Below are positions 18,704 to 26,610 of a stretch of 52,490 nt of DNA, one piece after another (within the stretch, counting starts at the first letter, position 1; every line of letters begins with the position of its first letter). Location of the stretch: positions 1 to 52,490 of the forward strand of contig JAIQFT010000044.1 in NCBI GenBank assembly GCA_020073185.1, in the 5' to 3' direction. The DNA is from Terriglobia bacterium (lineage in GTDB: Bacteria; Acidobacteriota; Terriglobia; Terriglobales; Acidobacteriaceae). Below the pieces are notes generated by a model. That model searched no databases. It saw only the letters and a program-made list of their open reading frames with translations, and was not told where the DNA came from. Position numbers and translations under genes: made by a program.

Positions 18704-19201
18704 ATGGCGGTCCCACCGACTGAGCAGAACGCGCCGGCTGCACGGCCATTTACTGCATTCAACTTCAAAGTCCTGATTGAACTGAAGGACGTAGATGGCG
18801 TGAGCAATCCGATTTGTGGGGCTGCGTTTTCCGATTGTGACGGGCTGGAAGTGATCTTGGAACCGAAAACCATACGCGAAGGCGGACGCAACACCGGGCC
18901 AGTGCACCTGGCGGGTCCGATGAGCTATGGACAACTAAGTTTGAAGCGGGGCATGACTAACAGCTTCGATTTGTGGAGGTGGTTTCAAAAATTGGCTACC
19001 CCTGGGCAGGGCGGCTATCGCACTTCCGCCACGGTAGTGATGCTCGCCGCCGACCGTAGCGAACAGGCAGTCTTTGAATTGACCGGATGCCTGCCTGTGA
19101 AGCTGAAGGCCCCGGTATTAAATGCCAAGGATGGAATTGTTGCCGTGGAAGAAATGCAAATCGCCTACGAATCGCTGCGGCTGAAGCCGGCGACCACCTA
19201 G
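18704..19201 (+). CDS. Tail tube protein 2 (Pvc5/Afp5-like, T4 gp19 family)
   Basis: This 165-residue gp19-family tube protein begins with a low-complexity lead of about 15 residues, then TAFNFKVLIEL, CDGLEVILEPKTIREGGRN, LSLKRGMTNSFDLWRWFQ, and ends with GIVAVEEMQIAYESLRL. The pattern suits the Pvc5 type, which forms the tube layer next to the baseplate. Its ATG directly follows the stop of the giant sheath gene and is preceded by GGAGG, so translation is probably coupled. The LysM-type tube initiator gene follows after 14 bases. Confidence 0.93.
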   Translation: MAVPPTEQNAPAARPFTAFNFKVLIELKDVDGVSNPICGAAFSDCDGLEVILEPKTIREGGRNTGPVHLAGPMSYGQLSLKRGMTNSFDLWRWFQKLATPGQGGYRTSATVVMLAADRSEQAVFELTGCLPVKLKAPVLNAKDGIVAVEEMQIAYESLRLKPATT

Positions 19202-19215
19202 ACCGGAGAAGAGAA

Positions 19216-20202
19216 ATGTCCGTGCAGCCACTCAAATTGGAAGTCGCAAAGCTGGTGGAGATCTGGTGGCCCAAAACCGGTGGCCCCAACCTTACCGGTC
19301 CCAAAGGACAGCCGGGAAAGAGTTTCACGGTGCAATTCAACCCGCAGACGCTGAAAGTAAATTTCAGCAATCAGAAAGCCGGAGGGGACCAGCCAAAAGG
19401 ATCGTCCACCCAGTTTGTCGGTAAAGGCGTGACCAAACTCACCATCGAGTTGTGGTTTGACGTCACTCTCGCGCTGGCGCAAGGAAGGCTGAGTGGCGAC
19501 GAGGATGTTCGCCGGCTCACCAGCGAGGTGGCCTATTTCATGAAGCCCCAGGAAGTAGCCGGCAAGAAAGACATTTTCGTCCCGCCCGGAGTCAGGTTCA
19601 GTTGGGGCACCTTCATTTTTGACGGAGTCATGGATTCCATGGACGAAACCCTGGATCTTTTTTCCGCGACCGGGTCGCCGATCCGGGCCAGCGTCAACGT
19701 CAGCATTTCCAAACAGGAAATCATCTACGACCCCGCCAAAAGCGCTGCGCTTGGAGATGCCCCAGGGGTGCAGCCCTTTGAAGTGATGAAAGCAGGAGAG
19801 CCCCTCCAGCAGAGTGCGGCAAAAGCCGGCAATGATGACTGGAAAAGCGTAGCGCTGGCGAACGGAATTGAGAATCCGCGCATGCTGGCTGCGGGAGCTC
19901 TGGTGAACCTTTCCGCAGGTGTGTCGGTCTCCGGCGCGGCACAACTGGGCGTGGACATCAGTGGTGGCGTTGGCGTAACCGGTGGGTTCAGCGCGGGGGC
20001 TGGAGTGGGGGGCAGCGTCAGCGCGTCGGTGGGAGCAGGGATTGGCGGTAGTGCGCAACCCGGTGTCAGCGTCGGAGCTGGGAGCCAACTCGGGTTCGTT
20101 TCGGGCGGAAGCGTTTCGGGCGGGGGCACCATCAGCGCCGGCGCCGGCGGTTCGCTCGACGCGTCCTTCACCGCCAGTGGTGGTTTCGGGGGTGGAGTTT
20201 GA
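19216..20202 (+). CDS. Tube-initiating LysM-like protein (Pvc7/Afp7-like) with Gly/Ser-rich tail
   Basis: This 328-residue protein matches the eCIS tube protein family that links tube to spike. Residues 1–175 hold the conserved FTVQFNPQTLKVNFSNQ, LTIELWFDVTLA and GTFIFDGVMDSMDETLDLF segments and the RASVNVSISKQ strand. Residues about 190–235 resemble a LysM module (MKAGEPLQQSAAKAG then ALANGIENPRMLAAG). The last roughly 95 residues are almost only Gly, Ser, Ala and Val in short hydrophobic/Gly alternations. That tail is not usual and may be a flexible or beta-helical extension. ATG 19216 follows GGAGAAGAG; the longer frame overlapping the previous gene is unlikely. Confidence 0.9.
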   Translation: MSVQPLKLEVAKLVEIWWPKTGGPNLTGPKGQPGKSFTVQFNPQTLKVNFSNQKAGGDQPKGSSTQFVGKGVTKLTIELWFDVTLALAQGRLSGDEDVRRLTSEVAYFMKPQEVAGKKDIFVPPGVRFSWGTFIFDGVMDSMDETLDLFSATGSPIRASVNVSISKQEIIYDPAKSAALGDAPGVQPFEVMKAGEPLQQSAAKAGNDDWKSVALANGIENPRMLAAGALVNLSAGVSVSGAAQLGVDISGGVGVTGGFSAGAGVGGSVSASVGAGIGGSAQPGVSVGAGSQLGFVSGGSVSGGGTISAGAGGSLDASFTASGGFGGGV

Positions 20203-20263
20203 TTGCTTTCGCTGATTTCCCGGTACCTGTATGGCGCAATGAACCTGCAAAAGGAGGGCAAAC

Positions 20264-20437
20264 ATGGCGGTGATCATTAACGAGATGGAAGTCGTGGTAG
20301 AGCCGCCGGCTCCGGCGCAGCCGCCGGACAGTGCCACTCCGCCTCCACCACCGGCGCACAATGCGCTTCGTCCGTTGGACTTGGCGGACATTCAGGAGCG
20401 CCGCAATCGTTTTGCGTTGCGATTGCTGGCGCATTGA
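20264..20437 (+). CDS. Small conserved eCIS protein (Pvc6-like position)
   Basis: A 57-residue frame runs from ATG 20264, with AAGGAGGG ending a few bases before it, to TGA 20435–20437. The product begins AVIINEMEVVVEP, has a Pro-rich middle with five consecutive prolines, and ends in a basic helix (DIQERRNRFALRLLAH). Size and position between the LysM tube protein and the gpD-like spike gene match Pvc6/Afp6-type or DUF5908-type small proteins, which also open with a short strand. The strong ribosome-binding site and fit in the gap support real translation. Membership in a named family is tentative. Confidence 0.7.
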   Translation: MAVIINEMEVVVEPPAPAQPPDSATPPPPPAHNALRPLDLADIQERRNRFALRLLAH

Positions 20438-20447
20438 GGTAAGCGCG

Positions 20448-21530
20448 ATGCCGGACAACGGTGCAGCCCCGGGTTTATATCCGGCCAGGCCGACATTTCA
20501 GATCGAGGGGCAGGCACAACCAGCCCTGAGCGACGGCCTACAAGAGTTGCTGGTGGAAGAAACCTCGGCGGGCCTCTCGCGTTGCGAAGTCACCTTCGCC
20601 AACTGGGGGCCAAAAGGGAATGCGGCTGGATTTCTCTACTTCGATCGTAACCTGGTCGAGTTTGGCAAGAGCATGAAAATCAATATCGGCGGCGGACAAG
20701 GAGCGGGGCAGATTTTTCAGGGCCGGGTAATGGGAATTGAAGGCCGCTTTCTTCGGGATCGCCCCCCCGAAGTGCTGGTGCTGGCAGAGGACCGGTTACA
20801 GGACTTACGCATGACACGGCGTACGCGCAGTTTCGAAAACATTACCGATTCAGACCTGTTTCAGCAGGTGGCCTCGCAATATGGCTTGCAGACCAATGTC
20901 GATGTGACTGGGCCCACGCACCGTGTCCTGACACAGGTGAACCAGAGTGACTTGGCATTTTTGCGCGAGCGTGCGCGGGCCGTTGATGCTGAGCTCTGGG
21001 TCGACGACAGAACTCTCTACGTAAAGGCGCGAAACCGCCGAAAAACCGGAGACGTGACACTCACCTATGGCCAAGGGCTGCATGAATTCGCCGTACTCGC
21101 CGACATTGCCGGGCAAGTTAGCAGTTTCACCGTGAGTGGATGGGATGTTGCCGGCAAACAGCCGATTAAGTTCAAAGCAACCGAGGCAGCACTCTCTAGC
21201 GAACTGAACGGCGATCGTGGAGGAAGCTCGGTGTTGGGGAAGGCCATTGGGCAGCGCGACCAGCAGATCGTTCACGACATGCCGTTCACCTCCCAGGAAG
21301 CCCAGGAACTGGCAGAGGCAGACTACCGGCGAACCGGGCGGCGTTTTGTCACCGGCACCGGAGTTGCAGAAGGCGACTCACGCCTGCGAGTGGGCACGAA
21401 ACTTCAATTGCAGGGAATTGGCCCGATCTTCGAAGGCAACTATTACGTTACCGCGGCGCGGCACGTTTTCGACGGCAACAACGGCTATCGCACTTATTTC
21501 TCGGTGGAACGTCCGGGGATTGGACATTGA
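20448..21530 (+). CDS. Spike base protein, gpD/gp27-like (N-terminal half of Pvc8/VgrG)
   Basis: This 360-residue protein is the gpD-like half of a VgrG-type spike, which forms the trimeric hub under the tube. It shows EVTFANWG, a central FENITDSDLFQQVASQYGLQ segment, VLTQVNQSDLAFLRERARAVDAELWVDD-type hub motifs, VSSFTVSGWD, and a closing GNYYVTAARHVFD. No OB-fold or needle follows; these are in the next gene, which starts 2 bases after this stop. In Pvc8 the two parts are fused, so the spike is split here. ATG 20448 comes 10 bases after the small gene and fits the hub start; the longer frame would overlap that gene. Confidence 0.9.
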   Translation: MPDNGAAPGLYPARPTFQIEGQAQPALSDGLQELLVEETSAGLSRCEVTFANWGPKGNAAGFLYFDRNLVEFGKSMKINIGGGQGAGQIFQGRVMGIEGRFLRDRPPEVLVLAEDRLQDLRMTRRTRSFENITDSDLFQQVASQYGLQTNVDVTGPTHRVLTQVNQSDLAFLRERARAVDAELWVDDRTLYVKARNRRKTGDVTLTYGQGLHEFAVLADIAGQVSSFTVSGWDVAGKQPIKFKATEAALSSELNGDRGGSSVLGKAIGQRDQQIVHDMPFTSQEAQELAEADYRRTGRRFVTGTGVAEGDSRLRVGTKLQLQGIGPIFEGNYYVTAARHVFDGNNGYRTYFSVERPGIGH

Positions 21531-21532
21531 CG

Positions 21533-22246
21533 ATGCTGGCAGAGTGGACAGAAGAGGTTGTCGAATCGCGGTCGCAACGCGGTTACGGCGGCCGTTTCTA
21601 CGGCGCCTATCCCGGGTTGGTGCGTGACATCAAGGACCCCGATGGGCAAGGCCGGGTAAAAGTCTCCTTGCCCTGGTCACCCGACAGCGCCGGGGCGGCG
21701 TACGAGACCTGGGCCCGGCTCTCCACCATGATGGGCGGCAGTAACCGCGGCACCTGGTTTGTGCCGGACGTGAATGATGAAGTGCTGGTGGTCTTTCTGG
21801 GAGGCGATCCGCGTAATCCCTGCGTCATCGGGGGTCTGTGGAACGGTCAGGACAAACCCCCGCAAAGCATGGACGGTGCGGGCAGGAATTTCATCAAGAA
21901 GATCCGATCTCGTAACGGCGTGCAAGTCACTCTGGACGATACCGACGGCCAGGAAAAGATGGTCCTGGAAACGCCTGCCGGCCAGAAGATCACGCTGCAG
22001 GATGGACCGGGCTCGGTAACCATCGAAGACAGCAATGGAAATTCCGTGAAGCTGGAGACGGCGGGAATCACGGTCACCGCCTCTGCCAAAGTCACGGTCA
22101 ATGCCAGTACAGCCGAGATTTCGGCCGGCATGCTTACCGTCAATGCAGGCATGTCGAAGTTCAGCGGAGTTGTGCAGGCCGATACCGTGATCACCAATAG
22201 CGTCATCAGCGCCAGCTATACGCCTGGCGCGGGAAACATCTGGTGA
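21533..22246 (+). CDS. Spike tip protein, gpV/gp5-like OB-fold and needle
   Basis: This 237-residue protein is the OB-fold and beta-needle part of the spike. Residues 20–115 have FYGAYPGLVRDIKDPDGQGR, VKVSLPW, ETWARLSTMMGG, GTWFVPDVNDEVLVVFLGGDPRNPCVIGGLW-type motifs characteristic of gpV and VgrG OB domains. From about 120 on, short repeats (KITLQ, GSVTIED, SVKLETAGITVTASAKVTVNAS) look like a trimeric beta-prism needle. ATG 21533 lies 2 bases after the preceding stop; TTG 21527 in the same frame is an alternative. No PAAR gene was found nearby, so this may form the tip itself or use another cap. Confidence 0.92.
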   Translation: MLAEWTEEVVESRSQRGYGGRFYGAYPGLVRDIKDPDGQGRVKVSLPWSPDSAGAAYETWARLSTMMGGSNRGTWFVPDVNDEVLVVFLGGDPRNPCVIGGLWNGQDKPPQSMDGAGRNFIKKIRSRNGVQVTLDDTDGQEKMVLETPAGQKITLQDGPGSVTIEDSNGNSVKLETAGITVTASAKVTVNASTAEISAGMLTVNAGMSKFSGVVQADTVITNSVISASYTPGAGNIW

Positions 22247-22250
22247 GACT

Positions 22251-23963
22251 TTGATCAGTCCACGCGTTCAATGGCTGACTCCCTCGCCGCTGTGGTCCGA
22301 ACTGGCGGCGAGCATGGACAAAGCACCGTTCCGCCGCCCCACGCTCCTGCGCTTTTCGAGCGATCAGTTCATGGAAGAGTTGCAGGGGCTGGTGTCGAAA
22401 ACTCCCGAGAGCCTGCGTAACTACGTGGCCCAAGGGGAGACCTGGCGTAGTCCGGCGGTGGGTTTGGACTCAAGCACCACCGGCCAGACTGACGATGCTC
22501 AGCAGACGCCCCTCAAGTTCTTTCAACCCGTGCATGCACGTTTCTATCTGGTTGCTGGATCGCTCGTCTGCCGCCAGCCAGGACTCCCTGACCATCAAGT
22601 AAAAAGTAACCTGGGAGAAAAAACCACCTTTGTAGTGAGGCGGATTCGGCCCAAGGTTGGTCTAACGGGAGATTGCAGCACGTTCGACCCACAGCACTGC
22701 GACGAATATGCGTGGCTATCGGCGGATCCGTCGGGTTGGGCCCAAGTGGACGGCGCAGGCCTGGCAGACGGCGAAGAGAGACTGCCGATGTCTGCCTTCG
22801 AATTCGGCGCGAATGGAAGCCGCAGGCGTCTGTTCACCGGGTTGATTCCGGCCAGCCGCCGTCAGACCTATGTGGCCGGAAAAGTGACCCAAACCGCCGC
22901 TCAGGGCACGGTTACGACGGACGATCCCAGGAAGATCGACTTCCAGCGGCAGGTGTCGGATCCCTGGGTGGAATTGGTTGATTACCGCGACGAGACCCAG
23001 GCTTCCTCGTCGCTTTCACAAAACGCGAAAGACCAGATAGCAACCGGGATCGCGCAAGCCTCCGCTCTTATCCTCATAGACTTTGCCAACTTTCTCAGCC
23101 AACACATACCGAACGTGTGGAATGTGTTGCAACATTCGTCGCCAGCCTCGAGCCTGGGCCCGAAGCCGAAGCAGCTCGCGCTTTACAAAATCTTCAACAC
23201 TACAGTGGCAAATTTGCAGCCGCCATCTTCCCGCTCGAAGCTGAGTGATGCGATCCAGAGCGCGAAAAACTTCGAGAACACATTTGAGAATGCTGTCCTC
23301 GCAAAAGGCCCCAATCCGGCCGTGCCTACGGGCTATGCGGGACCGATGCTGAGCGATACCTCAGACGCGCAATTGTCGGCGCTGATCCGCCGCGGCAGCG
23401 ATCCATTGCAGCCGCGGGCCCTCCAAGTTTTGGCGGAAGCTGCTCTGGACGAGGTCGGTCCGGCGCCTCCGGTAATGGTCCGCACCCCCGCCAAAGACCC
23501 AGAGAATCCCCAGGGAGATGACTGGTACGTGGTGCGCTGCGTGTATGAGCGGCCGCAGTGCGGCCTGAAGATGGTTCCGGTGATAAGCGAGCCCAGTCGG
23601 CCCTTTCAGCTCGCTTCGTTTTTTGATCCGGACGCACCGGCGCGGTCCATCCAGGTGGCACTGCCCATTGACACAACCCCTGCTGCCCTCAGGAAGTACG
23701 ACAAGGGCGTGGGCTTCATGATTTCAGACCAACTGGGAAAGCAGATGAGTCGCGTGAAAGGGCTGAAGCAGTTGATGGAAGGCGACCTGGCCGACCCCGA
23801 CGGATTTGGGCTGGGTATGATCTGTTCGTTTTCCATCCCCATCATCACCATCTGCGCCTTCATTGTGCTCATGATTTTTCTGACGCTGCTGAACATCGTT
23901 TTCTGGTGGCTCCCGTTTTTCAAAATCTGCTTTCCAATTCCGACCTTGAAGGCGAAGGGATGA
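22251..23963 (+). CDS. eCIS-associated protein with hydrophobic C-terminal tail
   Basis: This 570-residue protein of unknown family lies between the spike and the gp25-like gene. The N-terminal 240 residues are soluble and beta-rich with paired Cys (CRQPG, GDCSTFDPQHCDE). The middle is helical. The C-terminal roughly 45 residues form two closely spaced, very hydrophobic Cys-containing segments (ICSFSIPIITICAFIVLMIF and IVFWWLPFFKICFPIP), which look membrane-inserting. TTG 22251 is used, as GGTGAG precedes it. The position suggests a baseplate or tip component. Its tail could anchor the baseplate in the producer membrane or insert in a target membrane; both are inferences. Confidence 0.75.
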   Translation: MISPRVQWLTPSPLWSELAASMDKAPFRRPTLLRFSSDQFMEELQGLVSKTPESLRNYVAQGETWRSPAVGLDSSTTGQTDDAQQTPLKFFQPVHARFYLVAGSLVCRQPGLPDHQVKSNLGEKTTFVVRRIRPKVGLTGDCSTFDPQHCDEYAWLSADPSGWAQVDGAGLADGEERLPMSAFEFGANGSRRRLFTGLIPASRRQTYVAGKVTQTAAQGTVTTDDPRKIDFQRQVSDPWVELVDYRDETQASSSLSQNAKDQIATGIAQASALILIDFANFLSQHIPNVWNVLQHSSPASSLGPKPKQLALYKIFNTTVANLQPPSSRSKLSDAIQSAKNFENTFENAVLAKGPNPAVPTGYAGPMLSDTSDAQLSALIRRGSDPLQPRALQVLAEAALDEVGPAPPVMVRTPAKDPENPQGDDWYVVRCVYERPQCGLKMVPVISEPSRPFQLASFFDPDAPARSIQVALPIDTTPAALRKYDKGVGFMISDQLGKQMSRVKGLKQLMEGDLADPDGFGLGMICSFSIPIITICAFIVLMIFLTLLNIVFWWLPFFKICFPIPTLKAKG

Positions 23964-24358
23964 CCATGAATGGAGCGAGCATCTACGGACAGGGAATCAG
24001 TTTTCCACCGCGTTTGGGCCCGGACGGAAGCATGGCATGGTCCAGTGGCCCGGACAACATTCGGGAGGCCATGACTGTGATTCTGTTGACCTCGCCGGGA
24101 GAGCGCCTGATGTTGCCCGACTTTGGCGGCAAACTACGCGCCTTTCTCTTCGAACCGAACACTGTCGCTACCAGGTCCTTGCTGCAGGCGGAGATCCAGA
24201 AAGCGCTACAGGCGTGGGAAGCGCGGATCACAGTGCAATCGGTGAGCGTAGACCAGGATGACAACGATCCGCGCGCAGCCCGGGCCAATATCCAGTATCA
24301 ACTGGTGGCAACACAAACCAATGCACAGATGAGTTTAAGGATGCAGTTGGGCGGATAG
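23960..24358 (+). CDS. Baseplate wedge protein, gp25-like (Pvc9/Afp9)
   Basis: This 132-residue gp25-family protein starts the sheath at the baseplate. It has GISFPPRLGPDG, a DNIREAMTVILLTSPGERLMLPDFG core, the FEPN motif, and a following helix LLQAEIQKALQAWEARI. The motif GERLM.PDFGG is the usual family signature. ATG 23960 overlaps the preceding stop in an ATGA arrangement; ATG 23966, preceded by GAAGGG, is equally plausible. The gpJ-like baseplate gene follows 15 bases later, giving the normal Pvc9–Pvc11 order. Confidence 0.95.
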   Translation: MTMNGASIYGQGISFPPRLGPDGSMAWSSGPDNIREAMTVILLTSPGERLMLPDFGGKLRAFLFEPNTVATRSLLQAEIQKALQAWEARITVQSVSVDQDDNDPRAARANIQYQLVATQTNAQMSLRMQLGG

Positions 24359-24373
24359 GAATTTCAAAAGAAT

Positions 24374-26587
24374 ATGCCTTTGCTGGTTCCCAGTCTCGAT
24401 GACCGCAGCTACAGCGATATTCTCCGCGAAGCGCTGGCGCGCGTGCCGGTGCACAACCCGGAGTACACAAATCTTACCGATAGCGATCCGGGAGTCACGC
24501 TGCTGCAGTTGTTCGCTTTCATGACGGAGAACTTGCTCTATCGCAGCAATTTGATTCCTGAACGCAATCACCTCAAGTTTCTCCAGTTGATCGGCAAGTC
24601 GCTCCGCCCGGCGTCGGCTGCGCAAGGAGTCGTGACCATTACCAATGAGCGCGGTCCTTTGCAAACCATAACTTTGCCGGCGAATGTTCCGGTCACGGCA
24701 GGCAAAACAGGATTTGTGACCCGGAACGCGTTGGATGTCCTTCCCATCGAGATGAAGGTCTACATTCGCCAAACCCTTTCTAGCGACAAACTGGCGGACG
24801 CGGAGGCGACCTATACCCAGCTCTACAGTACGTTTGCCGATGATCCCGCAAGTTTGGATTTCTATGAAACCGTTCCTATGGATCCGCCCACAACTGCGGC
24901 TGCCATTCATTCCGTGAGTTTGACCGATGGCGCCACGGTGGACGGCAGTTTGTGGCTGGCGCTATTGGTGCGGGCAGGCGACAATGTCTCTCCCGGCGAT
25001 GTTCTAAAGGAAATCGCGGGCAAAACCGTCACTCTGGGGTTGATGCCATCCGTCGAAGCCGCCACCCGGACATTGTTGCCAAACGGGTCGGCAACCAATC
25101 AGCAGCCCGCTTCACTGCGCTATCAGATTGCCACCGGCAGCACAGACGCTAACAATCAGCCGGTTTATCTCACGCTGAATGGTACTCCTGACAACGATAC
25201 TGGTCCGTTGCAGGACCTTACGCTTGTGCAACTCACACTTCCGTCGGCGGAATCCATGGGCATTTGGAGCAACCAGGTTCCTCTGGAAGATGGCGTAGGC
25301 GACTTTCCCCCCACGCTGGAAGATACGGAAATACGCAAACGTCTGCTCACCTGGATTCGAATCCGACTGCCGGAGGCGCCTGACGGGGTGGCCGCTTCGC
25401 CATCGCTGAAAGCCAACTTCAGTTGGGCTGGAATCAATGCAGCTCGCATCACGCAGCGCGTACAGATCCTGGCGGAGCCGCTAGGCGCCGGCAGTGGCGA
25501 ACCGGATCAAGCGTTCACCCTGGTGAACACCCCGGTGATCGCGGAAACCGTCAAGCTGGCGGTGAACGGTGAACTTTGGACACGCATTGATGATTTGCAA
25601 GCAGCTCCTCCGGAAGTCCCGGTTCGCGATCCCTCGTTGCCGCCGGGTGCAACGGCAGCGGCCTCACCGCATCCCACCCCCAAAGTATTCACCGTGGACC
25701 GCGAATCAGGACGAGTGCAGGTCGGATCTGGATTAAAAGGGGCGCGGCCACCAGCCGGTGTGCAGATCGTTGCCAGCTACGCCTATGGAGGCGGCCGCGC
25801 TGGGAACCTGGGCATTGCAGCAATTCGAACCAGTCCGCAGTTGCCCGCGGGTTTCAAGGTGACCAACCCGCTGCCGACGTGGGGTGGGGACGAGGGTGAA
25901 TCGCCAGCCGATGCGGAACGCAACATTCCGAACTATCTGCAGAACGGCCACCGCGCGGTCTCCAGCGCCGACTTCGTGGACATTGTGCAACATACTCCGG
26001 GAATCGATCTTGGAAGAGTGGAAGTATTGCCGGTTACCGATCCAGGTGTTGTGAACCTGCTGGTAATCCCCAACGATCCGCAAAAACCGGAAGCACCGCT
26101 GCCCAATCGCCTGTTCCTCGATGCAATTTGTAACTATCTCGAGCCACGCCGCCTGCTCACCACCGAAGTGGTGGTACAAGGTCCCACCTACGTCGGCTTG
26201 TCAGTATCGATTGGCATTGACGTGGTCCCGGGTCGTGACATTGCTCCGGTGCGTGAAGCAGTGAAGCAGGCCATTCGTGATTTTCTCTCGCCGCTTCATG
26301 GCGGGCCCAACGCACCGAACGGAAGCGGCTGGCCCTTATCCAAAACGGTCGAGTCCATTGATCTTTGGGTCCAGGCCGTGCGCGTGGATGGAGTTAGCCG
26401 GGTGCGCGGGGTGACCATGTGGGACAGCGCCTCCACGAAACAAGATCAAATTCCAATCAGAGGATTGCAATTGCCGCGGCTGGACCAGGTCGGCGTCAAC
26501 CTGGGTGATCCCGATGATTTGACTACCCCGGACACTCCACCCGCGCAGAAGCGCGTAGCCGTGCCGGTATTGCCGCAAAGTTGTTGA
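24374..26587 (+). CDS. Baseplate J-like protein (Pvc11/Afp11, gp6-like)
   Basis: This 737-residue protein matches the gpJ/gp6 family that forms the baseplate ring. The N-terminus, SYSDILREALARVPVHNPEY, followed by DSDPGVTLLQLFAFMTENLL, is the family start, and the C-terminal part holds the typical core with AVSSADFVDIVQHTPGI, VNLLVIPND, RRLLTTEVVVQGPTYVGLSV and the IAPVREAVKQAIRDFLSPL helix. The central part (about 180–430) is a larger beta-rich insertion. It lies between gp25-like and gpI-like genes, as in other eCIS. Confidence 0.93.
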   Translation: MPLLVPSLDDRSYSDILREALARVPVHNPEYTNLTDSDPGVTLLQLFAFMTENLLYRSNLIPERNHLKFLQLIGKSLRPASAAQGVVTITNERGPLQTITLPANVPVTAGKTGFVTRNALDVLPIEMKVYIRQTLSSDKLADAEATYTQLYSTFADDPASLDFYETVPMDPPTTAAAIHSVSLTDGATVDGSLWLALLVRAGDNVSPGDVLKEIAGKTVTLGLMPSVEAATRTLLPNGSATNQQPASLRYQIATGSTDANNQPVYLTLNGTPDNDTGPLQDLTLVQLTLPSAESMGIWSNQVPLEDGVGDFPPTLEDTEIRKRLLTWIRIRLPEAPDGVAASPSLKANFSWAGINAARITQRVQILAEPLGAGSGEPDQAFTLVNTPVIAETVKLAVNGELWTRIDDLQAAPPEVPVRDPSLPPGATAAASPHPTPKVFTVDRESGRVQVGSGLKGARPPAGVQIVASYAYGGGRAGNLGIAAIRTSPQLPAGFKVTNPLPTWGGDEGESPADAERNIPNYLQNGHRAVSSADFVDIVQHTPGIDLGRVEVLPVTDPGVVNLLVIPNDPQKPEAPLPNRLFLDAICNYLEPRRLLTTEVVVQGPTYVGLSVSIGIDVVPGRDIAPVREAVKQAIRDFLSPLHGGPNAPNGSGWPLSKTVESIDLWVQAVRVDGVSRVRGVTMWDSASTKQDQIPIRGLQLPRLDQVGVNLGDPDDLTTPDTPPAQKRVAVPVLPQSC

Positions 26588-26610
26588 GTATCGGACCTTG
26601 AGTCTCGAAC

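Noticed and set aside
19198-20391. A 397-residue minus-strand frame over the LysM-like tube gene
   Set aside because: The plus strand there encodes a clear eCIS tube protein and a small conserved gene; the minus frame is a shadow of the Gly-rich coding.
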